Below the pieces are notes generated by a model that saw nothing but the letters and a program-made list of their open reading frames with translations, did no database searches and was not told where the DNA came from. From Hymenobacter setariae (GTDB lineage Bacteria; Bacteroidota; Bacteroidia; Cytophagales; Hymenobacteraceae), in assembly GCF_007713685.1 (NCBI RefSeq), contig NZ_VMRJ01000002.1, forward strand, positions 992,001-1,056,000: a DNA stretch of 64,000 nt. Direction: 5' to 3'. This document shows, in pieces, positions 16,649 to 25,443 of the stretch. The translations under genes were made by a program, and so were the position numbers. Every line of letters begins with the position of its first letter. Position 1 is the stretch's first letter.

Positions 16649-17219
16649 CGCGGTGCTGCTCCTAGGTCTGCCCTTGCTGGCCGCCTGTGCCGCTACGGCG
16701 CCCGCGGCCCCCACCACGCGCGCCGCTACCCCCGTCGACACCACGCGTAAAACCGTAGGCGTGGTGCCCGCCGAAGATTTAACTAAATACCGGCCTGCGT
16801 TTCCGGCGCCCACGGCACCGGCAGCGCCTGCACCTGCTCTGGCCCCCAAGACGGCCACTGCCCTGGCCTCGGCTGCCAAAGCTGCGGCGCCAGTGCCGAC
16901 CAACCACGTAAATGCCCAGATGGAGCAGCGCCTGCGCGACCAGGCCTACACCAACCAGAACGTGAAGTACACCAGCGGCTATCGCATCAAGGCCTATTCG
17001 GGCTTCGAGCGCGAGCAGGCCATGAGTGTGCGGCGCCAAGTTATTGCACGCTATCCCGACGAGACTGATTACCTGACTTTTAAGCAGCCTGTGTACCGGC
17101 TCTATATCGGTGATTACACTACCAAGCTGGATGCTGCGCGGGGACTGGCCCGCGTGCGGCAGTTTGTGCCTAAGGCCGAGCTAGAGCCCATGCAAGTGCT
17201 TCTAAATAAAACACCTTAA
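16629..17219 (+). CDS. Lipoprotein with C-terminal SPOR-like domain
   Basis: 196 aa. The signal peptide ends in a lipobox (LLAACAATAP), so the protein should be lipid-anchored. A low-complexity Ala/Pro/Thr linker (about residues 25-90) leads to a C-terminal segment (GYRIKAYSGFEREQAMSVRR, later VYRLYIGDYTTKLDAARGLA) with the alternating pattern of a SPOR domain, the module that binds denuded peptidoglycan glycans. The gene overlaps the deoC 3' end in another frame. A role at the cell wall, perhaps during division or remodelling, is inferred; the domain call is by eye. Confidence 0.7.
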   Translation: MNLRFRNAVLLLGLPLLAACAATAPAAPTTRAATPVDTTRKTVGVVPAEDLTKYRPAFPAPTAPAAPAPALAPKTATALASAAKAAAPVPTNHVNAQMEQRLRDQAYTNQNVKYTSGYRIKAYSGFEREQAMSVRRQVIARYPDETDYLTFKQPVYRLYIGDYTTKLDAARGLARVRQFVPKAELEPMQVLLNKTP

Positions 17220-17372
17220 ATCATCATAATCAGCAGGCTAAATGTGTTTTGTGAACGCTCCTGTTGAAAAGGCTAAGTAGGGGAGGGTGACTGTAGGATG
17301 TTGTATCGTTAAATAACTAGTGCGTAATAGTTTGTCATGCTGCGCTTGCCGACGCATGGGGAACATATTTTT

Positions 17373-18548
17373 ATGGTAAATCAACTTCGTACCCGCGCCG
17401 CGGCCCTAGCCCCCGAGTTGTCGGCCCTGCGCCGCCACCTGCACGCTAATCCCGAGCTGTCTTTTAAAGAAACACAGACGGCGGCCTTCGTAACGAAAAA
17501 GCTAGAGGCCATGGGCCTGCGGCCCTACGCCGTAGCAGGCACTGGGGTGGTGGCGCTCATTGAGGGGCAGCCGGGCGGCCCAGTAGTGGCGTTGCGCGCC
17601 GACATGGACGCACTGCCCATCACGGAGTTGAGCGACGTGCCTTACAAGTCACAAAACCCTGGCGTGATGCACGCCTGCGGTCACGATGTGCACACCACTT
17701 GCCTCCTAGGTGCCGCCCAACTGCTCACGGAGGTCAAAGACCAGTTTAAGGGAACAGTAAAGCTGATTTTTCAGCCCGGCGAAGAACTGCTGCCCGGCGG
17801 CGCCTCCCTTATGATAAAGGACGGGGTGCTGGAAAATCCTGCACCGACCGAAGTAATTGGACAGCACGTGTTTCCGCGGCTGCCTGTGGGGCAGATTGGT
17901 CTGCGGCCGGGGCGTTATATGGCGAGCACCGATGAGCTGTATTTGCGCATTAAAGGCAAAGGCGGCCACGGTGCCATGCCCGAGCTCAACCTAGACCCAG
18001 TGCTGGTGGCGGCCCATCTCATCGTGGCCGCGCAGCAGATAGTAAGCCGCCGCGCCAACCCCAAAATGCCTTCAGTGCTGAGCTTCGGCAAGGTTATCGC
18101 CAACGGCGCCACCAACGTCATTCCCGACGAGGTATACATCGAAGGCACTTTCCGCACCCTCGATGAGACGTGGCGCGATGAAGCCCACCAGCACCTGCGG
18201 CAGCTTTGCGAAGGACTGGCCGCCAGCATGGGCGCCGTGTGCGAATTAGAAATTCGCCGGGGCTATCCCTGCCTCGACAACAACCCCGCCGTGACGGCCC
18301 GCGTGCGCGCCGCCGCCGAAGCCTACCTAGGGGCCGAAAATGTGATTGAGCTTGACCAGTGGCTGGCGGCTGAAGACTTTGCCTACTTTTCGCAGGCCGC
18401 GCCTGCTTGCTTCTACCGCCTAGGCACCCGTGCCGTCGATGGGCGCTTCGCTGCCTCGGTGCACACGCCCATCTTCGACATCGACGAGCAGGCGCTGAGC
18501 GTGGGGGCAGGTCTGATGGCCTGGCTTACACTGCAGGAATTGAACTAA
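17373..18548 (+). CDS. M20 family metallopeptidase (N-acyl-amino-acid amidohydrolase)
   Basis: 391 aa from the ATG at 17373 (MVNQLRTRAAALAPELSALRRHL); 12 more codons are open upstream but unlikely. M20D amidohydrolase of the hippurate hydrolase/IAA-amino-acid hydrolase type, which removes N-acyl groups from amino acids. Metal-site motifs are in order: RADMDALP, HACGHDVHTTCLLG, PGEELLPGG (catalytic Glu pair), GQHVFP, and SVHTPIFDID. The lid/dimer domain lies in the middle (KGKGGHGAMPELNLDPV). No signal peptide is seen. The substrate is unresolved. Confidence 0.9.
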   Translation: MVNQLRTRAAALAPELSALRRHLHANPELSFKETQTAAFVTKKLEAMGLRPYAVAGTGVVALIEGQPGGPVVALRADMDALPITELSDVPYKSQNPGVMHACGHDVHTTCLLGAAQLLTEVKDQFKGTVKLIFQPGEELLPGGASLMIKDGVLENPAPTEVIGQHVFPRLPVGQIGLRPGRYMASTDELYLRIKGKGGHGAMPELNLDPVLVAAHLIVAAQQIVSRRANPKMPSVLSFGKVIANGATNVIPDEVYIEGTFRTLDETWRDEAHQHLRQLCEGLAASMGAVCELEIRRGYPCLDNNPAVTARVRAAAEAYLGAENVIELDQWLAAEDFAYFSQAAPACFYRLGTRAVDGRFAASVHTPIFDIDEQALSVGAGLMAWLTLQELN

Positions 18549-18582
18549 CTAATTTTCGTTATCGGCTATCCACTAAGTATTT

Positions 18583-19455
18583 ATGCGTAATCTATTTTTA
18601 CCAGTTGCGTTCGCGGGCAGTATGTTAGCCTTGGCGCAGCCTGCCTATGCCCAGTACAACCCCAATGAGGCGAGTCGTTTTGTTCAACCGCTAGAGCTGT
18701 GGCCCGAGCTGCAAGGCGAAATAGCCTTGCACAATGGAGATTATGTGTTGCTGGCGTTGCGTGGGGAGCGTAGCACAAGTCCTTACTCGTATGGCCGCCG
18801 CTCGCTGGGCTTTGATACCCGCCGAGTATCGGCCGCTTACGAGCACTTCTGGAACGAGCGTTGGAGCTGGGGCGGCACGCTGCGCTACGAGTCGGGGGCT
18901 AACCTTGAGACCAACAGCTACTACAGCAAGCTGCTAGTGCCTGAGGTGCTGCTGCGCCACCGCTCTCCTATTTTCGGCGGCCTCACGTTTGGTCAGCGCC
19001 TAAGCGTAGAGCGTCAGGTGGTAGTAGGCCGACAGCCGCTCGGCTTTTCGGCACCCGATGGCCAGTTCTGGGGGCGGCTACGGGTGGATGTAGAGCGATT
19101 ATTTCCGCTGGGCACTACGGCAGCGGGCTTGGCCCTGCGACCTCGCCTTAGTTATACGGCCAGTACGCACTTGCGCTTTCAAAAAAGCGCTACTGACCGC
19201 GATGAGCGCACTATTCAATTTACTAGCTTACGCGGTGAAGTTGGAGTACGACTCTCGCCAGTGATTGACTTCACACCGTGGTTTGCCTACCAAACCGTAT
19301 ACCAGCAGTCGTTAGTTTTTACTGATAGCAACGGCAACCCGGTCTCGGGTGGCAAAGGCAACTACGTGTATCCTACCCTAGGGCTAGATTTCCGCTTTAC
19401 ACTGCTGCCTACTGGCGGCAAAGCTGACCGCCAGCAGCTACCAACGCAACACTAA
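18583..19455 (+). CDS. Outer-membrane beta-barrel protein, DUF2490-like
   Basis: 290 aa. A signal peptide (MRNLFLPVAFAGSMLALAQP, cut near AYAQ) is followed by alternating amphipathic strands (RVSAAYEHFWNERWSWGGTL, LRPRLSYTASTHL, IDFTPWFAYQTVY) and a C-terminus with a strand LGLDFRFTLLP, as in small outer-membrane barrels. The N-terminal LWPELQGEIALHNGDYVL resembles DUF2490 proteins. The function is unknown. It begins 34 bp after the M20 gene and ends at a terminator. Confidence 0.65.
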   Translation: MRNLFLPVAFAGSMLALAQPAYAQYNPNEASRFVQPLELWPELQGEIALHNGDYVLLALRGERSTSPYSYGRRSLGFDTRRVSAAYEHFWNERWSWGGTLRYESGANLETNSYYSKLLVPEVLLRHRSPIFGGLTFGQRLSVERQVVVGRQPLGFSAPDGQFWGRLRVDVERLFPLGTTAAGLALRPRLSYTASTHLRFQKSATDRDERTIQFTSLRGEVGVRLSPVIDFTPWFAYQTVYQQSLVFTDSNGNPVSGGKGNYVYPTLGLDFRFTLLPTGGKADRQQLPTQH

Positions 19456-19495
19456 GTAATGAAGTGGGTGACAAATTGACTTGTGTCAAATCTGT

Positions 19496-19530
19496 AAAAA
19501 AGAGCCCTCATTTAGTATGGGGGCTCTTTT
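19496..19530 (+). terminator. Intrinsic terminator
   Basis: AAAAGAGCCC and GGGGCTCTTTT arms around a 12-nt loop, followed by a T-rich stretch. Confidence 0.75.
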
Positions 19531-19573
19531 CTATTGTTTAAGAAAAATCGCTAAAATGAATAAGGAGTTTATT

Positions 19574-19651
19574 ATGACTTTTTGGCAGTTTTTGTGGGCC
19601 GGCATAAAATTTATAGATAGACAGGTGTTGCTGCTGAAAATGGCAGCTTAG
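19574..19651 (+). CDS. Possible 25-residue small ORF
   Basis: ATG at 19574 to TAG at 19651 encodes a short hydrophobic/basic peptide beginning MTFWQFLWAGIKFIDRQ. It is preceded by AAGGAG six bases before the ATG, a Shine-Dalgarno-like spacing that is rare in this window. It sits in the hsp20 leader region. It could be chance; no homology can be claimed. Confidence 0.2.
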   Translation: MTFWQFLWAGIKFIDRQVLLLKMAA

Positions 19652-19687
19652 TTACTAGACCAAAACCTTTCTAACTTATCAATTATC

Positions 19688-20131
19688 ATGGCCACCTTGC
19701 TTTATAACCAGCCTGCCCTACGTCCTGCCCGCGCTTTCAACTCGCTCTTAAATGAAGTGCTGCGCGACGCCCAGCCCGCTGCTCCCAAAGCTTCGACTTC
19801 CTTCGTGCCCGCCGCCGACATTTTCGAAACGGCTACTGGCTACGAGCTGCACCTCGCCTTGCCAGGTGTAGCTAAAGATGCTGTGAGCATCGACTTTCAA
19901 GACAACCAACTAGTAGTGACGGGTAGCCGTCCTGCTCCTGCTTCCGAAGGTGAGAATGCTCCCAAGGCTCACCGCCTCGAAACCCGCTTTGGCGAGTTTA
20001 GCCGCACCTTCCGCCTGCCCGAAACGGTGAATGTAAAAGCTATCAGCGCCGAGCTAACCGATGGTTTGCTGCGCGTGACCTTGCCCTTCGACACCGAGAA
20101 GGTAACCAAGCAGCACATCGAAGTTCGCTAA
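19688..20131 (+). CDS. Small heat shock protein, Hsp20/alpha-crystallin family
   Basis: 147 aa. An ATP-independent holdase chaperone that binds unfolding proteins under heat stress. The alpha-crystallin domain spans about residues 40-140: FVPAADIFETATGYELHLAL, LPGVAKDAVSIDF, the strand NQLVVTGSR, FGEFSRTFRLP and the closing ELTDGLLRVTLPF. The C-terminal tail is short (EKVTKQHIEVR), with I-E-V in place of the usual I-x-I anchor. It is monocistronic with its own terminator. I see no CIRCE element upstream. Confidence 0.93.
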   Translation: MATLLYNQPALRPARAFNSLLNEVLRDAQPAAPKASTSFVPAADIFETATGYELHLALPGVAKDAVSIDFQDNQLVVTGSRPAPASEGENAPKAHRLETRFGEFSRTFRLPETVNVKAISAELTDGLLRVTLPFDTEKVTKQHIEVR

Positions 20132-20154
20132 GCTGCTCAGCAAGAAGCTAAGAA

Positions 20155-20179
20155 GGCACCCAACAAGGGTGCCTTTTTT
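20155..20179 (+). terminator. Intrinsic terminator after hsp20
   Basis: GGCACCC and GGGTGCC arms, loop AACAA, then six T. Confidence 0.85.
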
Positions 20180-20368
20180 GGTCCAAAACTTGCATAATCC
20201 TTAGATAAGACGCAACCTTTGGGCACGAAATAGGCTCTATTTTGCGTTGAGACTCGTAGGGAAGCAAGGACCGCTTAGGTTATCTAAATATCTCTTCGGG
20301 ACTTGACCTGTTTCGGGTCCTCTTTGTTACTTCGCAACACCTTTTTTCATCTCTTTTAAGTAACCCCA

Positions 20369-21886
20369 ATGCAAGCTAAAAACATGATGCTCGGCCTGCT
20401 GACTTCCGCCGTACTAGGCGGTGGCGTGGCCGTAGGGGGGTACAAGCTGCTGGAAGCCGAGCCGGGCAACGTGGCTCAGTCGACGGTGGCCTCTGACCCG
20501 CAGGTACGCTACACGTCGGCCATGCGCAGCAGCGCTTATGCCGCACCCGAAGGACTAAACTTTGTGGCCGCCGCCGCCGCCACTACGCCCGCCGTAGTGC
20601 ACGTAATGACGGAGTATAAAGCTGAGCCCCGGCAGCGCTCGCAGCGCATGCAGATGGACCCCCTGTTCCGCCAGTTTTTTGGCGACCAGTTTGAGGACCA
20701 ACTCCGTGGGCAGCAGCAGCAGGGTGGGGGCGAAGGCTCCGGCTCGGGCGTAATTATTGCCGCCAACGGCTATATCGTCACGAACAATCACGTGATTGAC
20801 AAGGCTTCGAAAATAACGGTCGTGCTCGATGACAAGCGCAAGTTCGACGCCGAGCTAGTGGGCACCGACCCTAGCACCGACATTGCTGTAATTAAGGTAA
20901 AGGCTGATAACCTGCCCTTTATCAAGTATGGCAATTCAGACGAAGTGAAGGTAGGCCAGTGGGTGCTCGCCGTGGGCAACCCCTTTAGCCTGAACACGAC
21001 CGTGACAGCAGGTATCGTATCGGCCAAAGGCCGGAGCATCGGTATCCTGTCGCGCGACCAGAATAACATGGGCATTGAGTCGTTTATTCAGACCGATGCA
21101 GTAGTGAACCCTGGCAACTCGGGTGGCGCCTTGGTGAATACCAATGGCGACCTGATTGGCATTAACTCGGCTATCTCGTCGCACACGGGTTCATTTGAGG
21201 GCTATGCCTTCGCCGTACCTAGTGCTATTGTGAGCAAGGTAGTAGACGACCTGCTGAAATACAAGGTAGTACAGCGTGCTCTGCTTGGCGTGCGCTTTAC
21301 AGAGGTAGACGCCCGCTTGGCTTCTGAGAAAAAGCTTAATACTCTAAACGGAGTATACGTGCAGAGCTTAGTGCCTAACAGTGCTGCCGCAGTAGCTGGC
21401 TTGAAAGTAGGTGATGTTATCACCGACATCAACGGCATTGCAGTAAATACCTCGGCGCAACTGCAAGAGCAAGTATCACGCTTCCGTCCTGGCGACAAAA
21501 TCAAAGTCGGCTACCTGCGTGGGGGCGACAAAGAAATTGCCACGGCTACCCTATTCAACGCCTCCAACACGACTTCGGTAGTGAAGGAAATGCCAGCTAG
21601 CGCAGCGATAACCTACGAAGGTGCCAAGTTCGGCCCGGTAACGGCTCGCTTGCAGAATGAGTTGGGTATCGATGGTGGCGCCCAGATTACGGGCGTAAAA
21701 GGGAGCAACTTCAAAGAAACCGGTATGGCTGAAGGCTTCATCATCACGCGCATCGACAAGAACCCTGTGCGCAAGCCTGCCGACGTGCAAAACTTCCTGG
21801 AGCAAGCCAAGGATAACTCGGGCGCGCTCGTAGAAGGCGTGTACCCCGACGGCCGTAAGGCTTACTATCCCATCGGCCGCGAATAA
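20369..21886 (+). CDS. degP: HtrA/DegP-type periplasmic serine protease
   Basis: 505 aa. An N-terminal signal or anchor segment (MMLGLLTSAVLGGGVAVGGY) precedes a trypsin-like domain with the catalytic triad in IVTNNHVID (His, about residue 140), DPSTDIAVIK (Asp, about 170) and NPGNSGGALV (Ser, about 250). Two PDZ domains follow (about 300-390 and 400-500), as in Do-family proteases. It degrades and chaperones misfolded envelope proteins. A Gly/Gln-rich loop (GQQQQGGGEGSGSG) precedes the protease core, the LA-loop position. Monocistronic between two terminators. Confidence 0.94.
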   Translation: MQAKNMMLGLLTSAVLGGGVAVGGYKLLEAEPGNVAQSTVASDPQVRYTSAMRSSAYAAPEGLNFVAAAAATTPAVVHVMTEYKAEPRQRSQRMQMDPLFRQFFGDQFEDQLRGQQQQGGGEGSGSGVIIAANGYIVTNNHVIDKASKITVVLDDKRKFDAELVGTDPSTDIAVIKVKADNLPFIKYGNSDEVKVGQWVLAVGNPFSLNTTVTAGIVSAKGRSIGILSRDQNNMGIESFIQTDAVVNPGNSGGALVNTNGDLIGINSAISSHTGSFEGYAFAVPSAIVSKVVDDLLKYKVVQRALLGVRFTEVDARLASEKKLNTLNGVYVQSLVPNSAAAVAGLKVGDVITDINGIAVNTSAQLQEQVSRFRPGDKIKVGYLRGGDKEIATATLFNASNTTSVVKEMPASAAITYEGAKFGPVTARLQNELGIDGGAQITGVKGSNFKETGMAEGFIITRIDKNPVRKPADVQNFLEQAKDNSGALVEGVYPDGRKAYYPIGRE

Positions 21887-21920
21887 GCGACCTAGGGTAG
21901 TTACGCAAGCAATACAGCTT

Positions 21921-21956
21921 AAAAAGCTCCTGCCACTAGTTGGCAGGAGCTTTTTT
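21921..21956 (+). terminator. Intrinsic terminator after degP
   Basis: A perfect 15-bp stem (AAAAAGCTCCTGCCA against TGGCAGGAGCTTTTT) with loop CTAGT. Confidence 0.9.
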
Positions 21957-22123
21957 ATTGGACACGGAGTCTTCAGTTGTAATCCAAAAAAAAGTTGGCC
22001 TAGGTGAAATGAGCTAAAGCAAAGCCGGGTGTAGTACCAATAGCTCAGCCTGGATAAGGTCAGCAGCTACAGATGAATAGGGGTAAGAGCCAACCTAATA
22101 TTTTCATAATACAAGGTTTTTGC

Positions 22124-22131
22124 GACCTTTG
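22124..22131 (+). promoter_or_regulatory. Probable -7 element for the RCC1 gene
   Basis: GACCTTTG differs from TAnnTTTG only at the first base and lies 49 nt before the upstream ATG (22181). The remaining intergenic DNA from 21957 to here shows no ORF or hairpin I can support. Confidence 0.4.
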
Positions 22132-22201
22132 CTTTTCTCGGCTACTACTCGAGTAAGCCTCTCACTAATCAACATAGGCTATGCAGGTACTAGATACGCG
22201 A

Positions 22202-24904
22202 ATGGGTAAGAGACTATTAGCTGTGCTGCTAGGGCTGCTGGTGGCCCTGGCTGGCCAAGCGCAAGCGGTGCACAGCACGTTTGCCGCGGGCGGCGCACAT
22301 TCTCTAAGCATTCACGCTGATGGTACGCTGTGGGCAACGGGTAAAAACGACCACGGCCAGCTTGGTACTGGCGCTGCTTCTGCCACAAGCCAGCTAAGGT
22401 GGGTGCAGCTCGGCAACGCGACCGATTGGGTACAGGTGGCGGCCGGCAATACGCACAGCCTAGCCCTGAAGGCCAATGGTCAGCTCTACGTGTGGGGCGA
22501 TAACACCTACGGACAGCTTGGCACCGGCACCACTACCGATATAGCTGCGCCAACTGCTCTGGCAGGCGCCGTTTACACGCAAATAGTAGCGGGCTACCGC
22601 TTTAGCCTAGCATTGCAGGCAGATGGCAGAGCCTACGGCTGGGGCGAAAACGCGGAAGGCCAGCTAGGTGATGGCTCCTTGGTAGGGCGGCTCGTGCCCA
22701 CTGCCGTAGCTGGCAGCCAAACCTTTACGCAGCTGGCAGCAGGCCTCTACCACAGCCTAGGCCTGCGGAACGATGGCACTGTGCTGGCCTGGGGCCGTAA
22801 CTCATATGGCCAGCTAGGCACGGGCACTACCGGCAGTGCCTCAGAGCCTAAGGCCATTGTGAGCGCTGATACCTACGTGCAGGTGGCGGCTGGTAGCTAC
22901 CACAGCCTAGCGCTACGGGCCGATGGTGCAGTCTATGGATGGGGTAATAACAGCTATGGCCAAGTAGGCGATGGCACGAAAGACACGAAGCTGTTGCCCA
23001 CGGCGGTAGACAGCAATGTGCCCTATACCAGCATCGCGGCCGGCAGCTACCATAGTATAGCACGGCAGGCTACGGGCCAGGTCGATGCCTGGGGCTATAA
23101 TTCGCTAGGGCAGCTTGGCATAAAAAGCCGTGCTGATAAATCGGTACCCACGACCGTGAGTGGGGGAGATGTATATGTGCAAGTTGCGGCCGGCCAGAAT
23201 TTTACGCAGGCGCTAAAGGCTAATGGTGGCCTGTGGACCTGGGGCCTAAATGACAGCGGCCAGCTCGGCGACGGCTCTACCAATAATCAATATTCTCCGA
23301 AGCTCACCGGCCTAGCACTCCCGACGCGCAGCACGGCTGCGGGCGGCAACTTTGGGCTGGCCATTCGGGGCGATGGTACCCTCTGGGCCTGGGGCAGCAA
23401 TGACGACGGCCAACTCGGCGACGGCACCCGCACCAGCCAGCGCCAACCTGTGCAGATAGGCACCGATAGTGACTGGCTGCAAGTAGCAGCTGGCCAAAAT
23501 TTTAGCTTGGCGCTGAAAGCGAATGGTACACTATACGCCTGGGGTAATAACAGCGCAGGTCAACTCGGCACTGCCAACGCCGCAAGCACGCCCACCCAAG
23601 TCACAGGCAACCTCGCATTTGCGCGCATTGCAGCTGGGGCGCAGCATAGCCTAGCCCTCACCGGCACGGGCAAACTCTATGCGTGGGGCAGTAATAGTGC
23701 CGGCCAGCTAGGCACTACCCGAAACGCGACAGTTCCTACCGCTGTAGATGGGGCTTTCACCTTCACGCAGTTGGCGGCCGGTGGTCAGCACAGCCTAGCC
23801 CTCACGGCGACCGGGAGCTTGTATGCCTGGGGCGATAATACCTATGGCCAGCTGGGGGTGGCAAGCACTGCCAGCCAGCCTACGTTGGTGAGCCTGAGCG
23901 AGCCACTGACTGTGCTGGCCGCAGGCAGCCAGCACAGCCTAGCTCTTACGGCTACAGGAGCACTCTACGGCTGGGGCAACAACACCTATGGCCAACTGGG
24001 CCTCACGAACAGCACGACGGTTAGCGTGCCTACATTGATAGCCGGCGCGCCGCAGTTCACGCAGTTAGCAACAGGGTCGGCTCATAGCCTGGCTCTTACG
24101 GCGGCGGGGACCCTTTATGCCTGGGGCGATAACGACAGCGGCGAGTTAGGCCTAGGCATGATATCGACGCTGGCCAATTCCACATTCAACCAAGAGGCTA
24201 CTCGCAGTACCAACTGGACCACCCTAGGGAGCGGCAGCAGTAGCAATTTCTCGCTGGTGCGCACAGCATCGGCGCAGGCACTAGCGAGCGCCGGGGCCAA
24301 CGAAGCGGGCCAACTCGGCGACGGCACCACCACTACTGCCCTGCGCTTCGACCGCCTAGTGCCCCTGCAAGTGCAGCCACCACCTCCGCAGCCCTTGCCC
24401 GTGGTGCTTGTGCGCTTCGATGCCCAGCGTAGCAGTCCCACCACTGCGGTGCTCACGTGGGCCACCGCCTCGGAGACCGGCAACCTAGGCTTTCGGGTAG
24501 AGAAGTCGGCCGATGGGACCGCATTTGCATCCTTAGGTTTTGTGGCAGGCGCGGGCAGCAGCACAGCCGCTCATGCCTATGCCTTTCGCGATGCACAGGC
24601 CACGGAGCTAAGCTATTACCGCTTAGCTCAGCTCGACCGAGATGGCACGGTAACCTATTCGCCTACGCAGGTAGTGGCTGGCACGTCGGCTAGCTTGGCG
24701 CTGGTGCCCAACCCGGCCCGCGGCCCGGTGCACGTGCTAGGTTTGCCTAGCGGGGCTGCCTTGGAAGTGTACGATGCTCTAGGCCGCCTAGTGCGCCCCG
24801 CCACTACGGCCCCCGAACTGACTGGCCTCCTACCGGGGGTGTACCTAGTGCGAGCTACCGCTCCGCAGCAAGCTCCTCAAGTAGCTCGCCTAGTGGTAGA
24901 GTAG
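22202..24904 (+). CDS. Secreted RCC1-repeat protein with type IX secretion sorting domain
   Basis: About 900 aa from the ATG at 22202 (MGKRLLAVLLGLLVALAGQA, a signal peptide); an ATG at 22181 adds seven residues. About residues 25-720 hold 14 RCC1 repeats of the form HSLAL-x-G-LYAWG-N-x-GQLG, 13 clear and the last degenerate (ALASAGANEAGQLG). Fourteen repeats would make two seven-bladed propellers, with the seam near SPKLTGLALPTRSTAAGG after the seventh. An Fn3-like segment (VLVRFDAQRSSPTTAVLTWA) and a C-terminal T9SS domain (LVPNPARGPVHV, LEVYDALGRLV, PGVYLVR) follow. It should cross the outer membrane through T9SS and be released or anchored at the surface. The ligand is unknown. Confidence 0.93.
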   Translation: MGKRLLAVLLGLLVALAGQAQAVHSTFAAGGAHSLSIHADGTLWATGKNDHGQLGTGAASATSQLRWVQLGNATDWVQVAAGNTHSLALKANGQLYVWGDNTYGQLGTGTTTDIAAPTALAGAVYTQIVAGYRFSLALQADGRAYGWGENAEGQLGDGSLVGRLVPTAVAGSQTFTQLAAGLYHSLGLRNDGTVLAWGRNSYGQLGTGTTGSASEPKAIVSADTYVQVAAGSYHSLALRADGAVYGWGNNSYGQVGDGTKDTKLLPTAVDSNVPYTSIAAGSYHSIARQATGQVDAWGYNSLGQLGIKSRADKSVPTTVSGGDVYVQVAAGQNFTQALKANGGLWTWGLNDSGQLGDGSTNNQYSPKLTGLALPTRSTAAGGNFGLAIRGDGTLWAWGSNDDGQLGDGTRTSQRQPVQIGTDSDWLQVAAGQNFSLALKANGTLYAWGNNSAGQLGTANAASTPTQVTGNLAFARIAAGAQHSLALTGTGKLYAWGSNSAGQLGTTRNATVPTAVDGAFTFTQLAAGGQHSLALTATGSLYAWGDNTYGQLGVASTASQPTLVSLSEPLTVLAAGSQHSLALTATGALYGWGNNTYGQLGLTNSTTVSVPTLIAGAPQFTQLATGSAHSLALTAAGTLYAWGDNDSGELGLGMISTLANSTFNQEATRSTNWTTLGSGSSSNFSLVRTASAQALASAGANEAGQLGDGTTTTALRFDRLVPLQVQPPPPQPLPVVLVRFDAQRSSPTTAVLTWATASETGNLGFRVEKSADGTAFASLGFVAGAGSSTAAHAYAFRDAQATELSYYRLAQLDRDGTVTYSPTQVVAGTSASLALVPNPARGPVHVLGLPSGAALEVYDALGRLVRPATTAPELTGLLPGVYLVRATAPQQAPQVARLVVE

Positions 24905-24931
24905 CCCTGCTTAGGTTGAGAGAAGGGCGAG

Positions 24932-24939
24932 TAAGTTTG
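24932..24939 (+). promoter_or_regulatory. -7 element for the first tandem paralogue
   Basis: TAAGTTTG, an exact TAnnTTTG match, lies 26 nt before the ATG at 24966. Confidence 0.5.
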
Positions 24940-24965
24940 TAGCCATCTGCTATCCACTTACGCTT

Positions 24966-25388
24966 ATGCAATTACTTACTACTCGCGACCCCAGCAGCTT
25001 TACTCTAGCTTATCTGCCTGACCAGCACGTTATCATTGGCCGGTGGATGCGACCCGTATTGCTAGGTGAGCTGCAAATACATTACCAAGAGCTGCTTGCG
25101 GCGGCCATTGCGCATGGCAACTGCCGCCACTGGCTGCTCGATGTGCGCCGGCGCCGCATCAACGATGCCGACGCAGTGCGCTGGTTTGGCGAAGAGTTTG
25201 GGCCCCAGCTACCCCAGTTACTGGGTCAGCCAGTAGTGGTGGCCTATTTTGCGATGGTAGGGCAGGACGTGGCTTCTACTGACCCCGCCTTATGGGAAAA
25301 TATTCGGCAAGGCTCTATGCAAGGAGCCCAGTACTGCTACTTCGACCAGGAGAGCACCGCTATGGCGTGGCTAGCGCAGCAACCTTAG
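24966..25388 (+). CDS. Hypothetical protein, STAS/SpoIIAA-like, tandem paralogue 1
   Basis: 140 aa with no signal peptide. The core (VIIGRWMRP, HYQELLAAAIAHGNCRHWLL, DVRRR) alternates strand and helix in the manner of STAS/SEC14-like anti-sigma-antagonist folds. The next gene encodes a clearly related protein (VVGRWLQ, YRQLLAEAKAHDNCRFWLL, DMRQR). The function is unknown; the fold suggestion is by eye and weak. Confidence 0.65.
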   Translation: MQLLTTRDPSSFTLAYLPDQHVIIGRWMRPVLLGELQIHYQELLAAAIAHGNCRHWLLDVRRRRINDADAVRWFGEEFGPQLPQLLGQPVVVAYFAMVGQDVASTDPALWENIRQGSMQGAQYCYFDQESTAMAWLAQQP

Positions 25389-25443
25389 CGCTAGCTGGCC
25401 GTTGGGCTAAAGGGTATTCGTAAGCTTAACAGCTTTTCCCTTT

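Noticed and set aside
19640..19690. CIRCE operator for the hsp20 gene
   Set aside because: No TTAGCACTC-N9-GAGTGCTAA sequence is present upstream.
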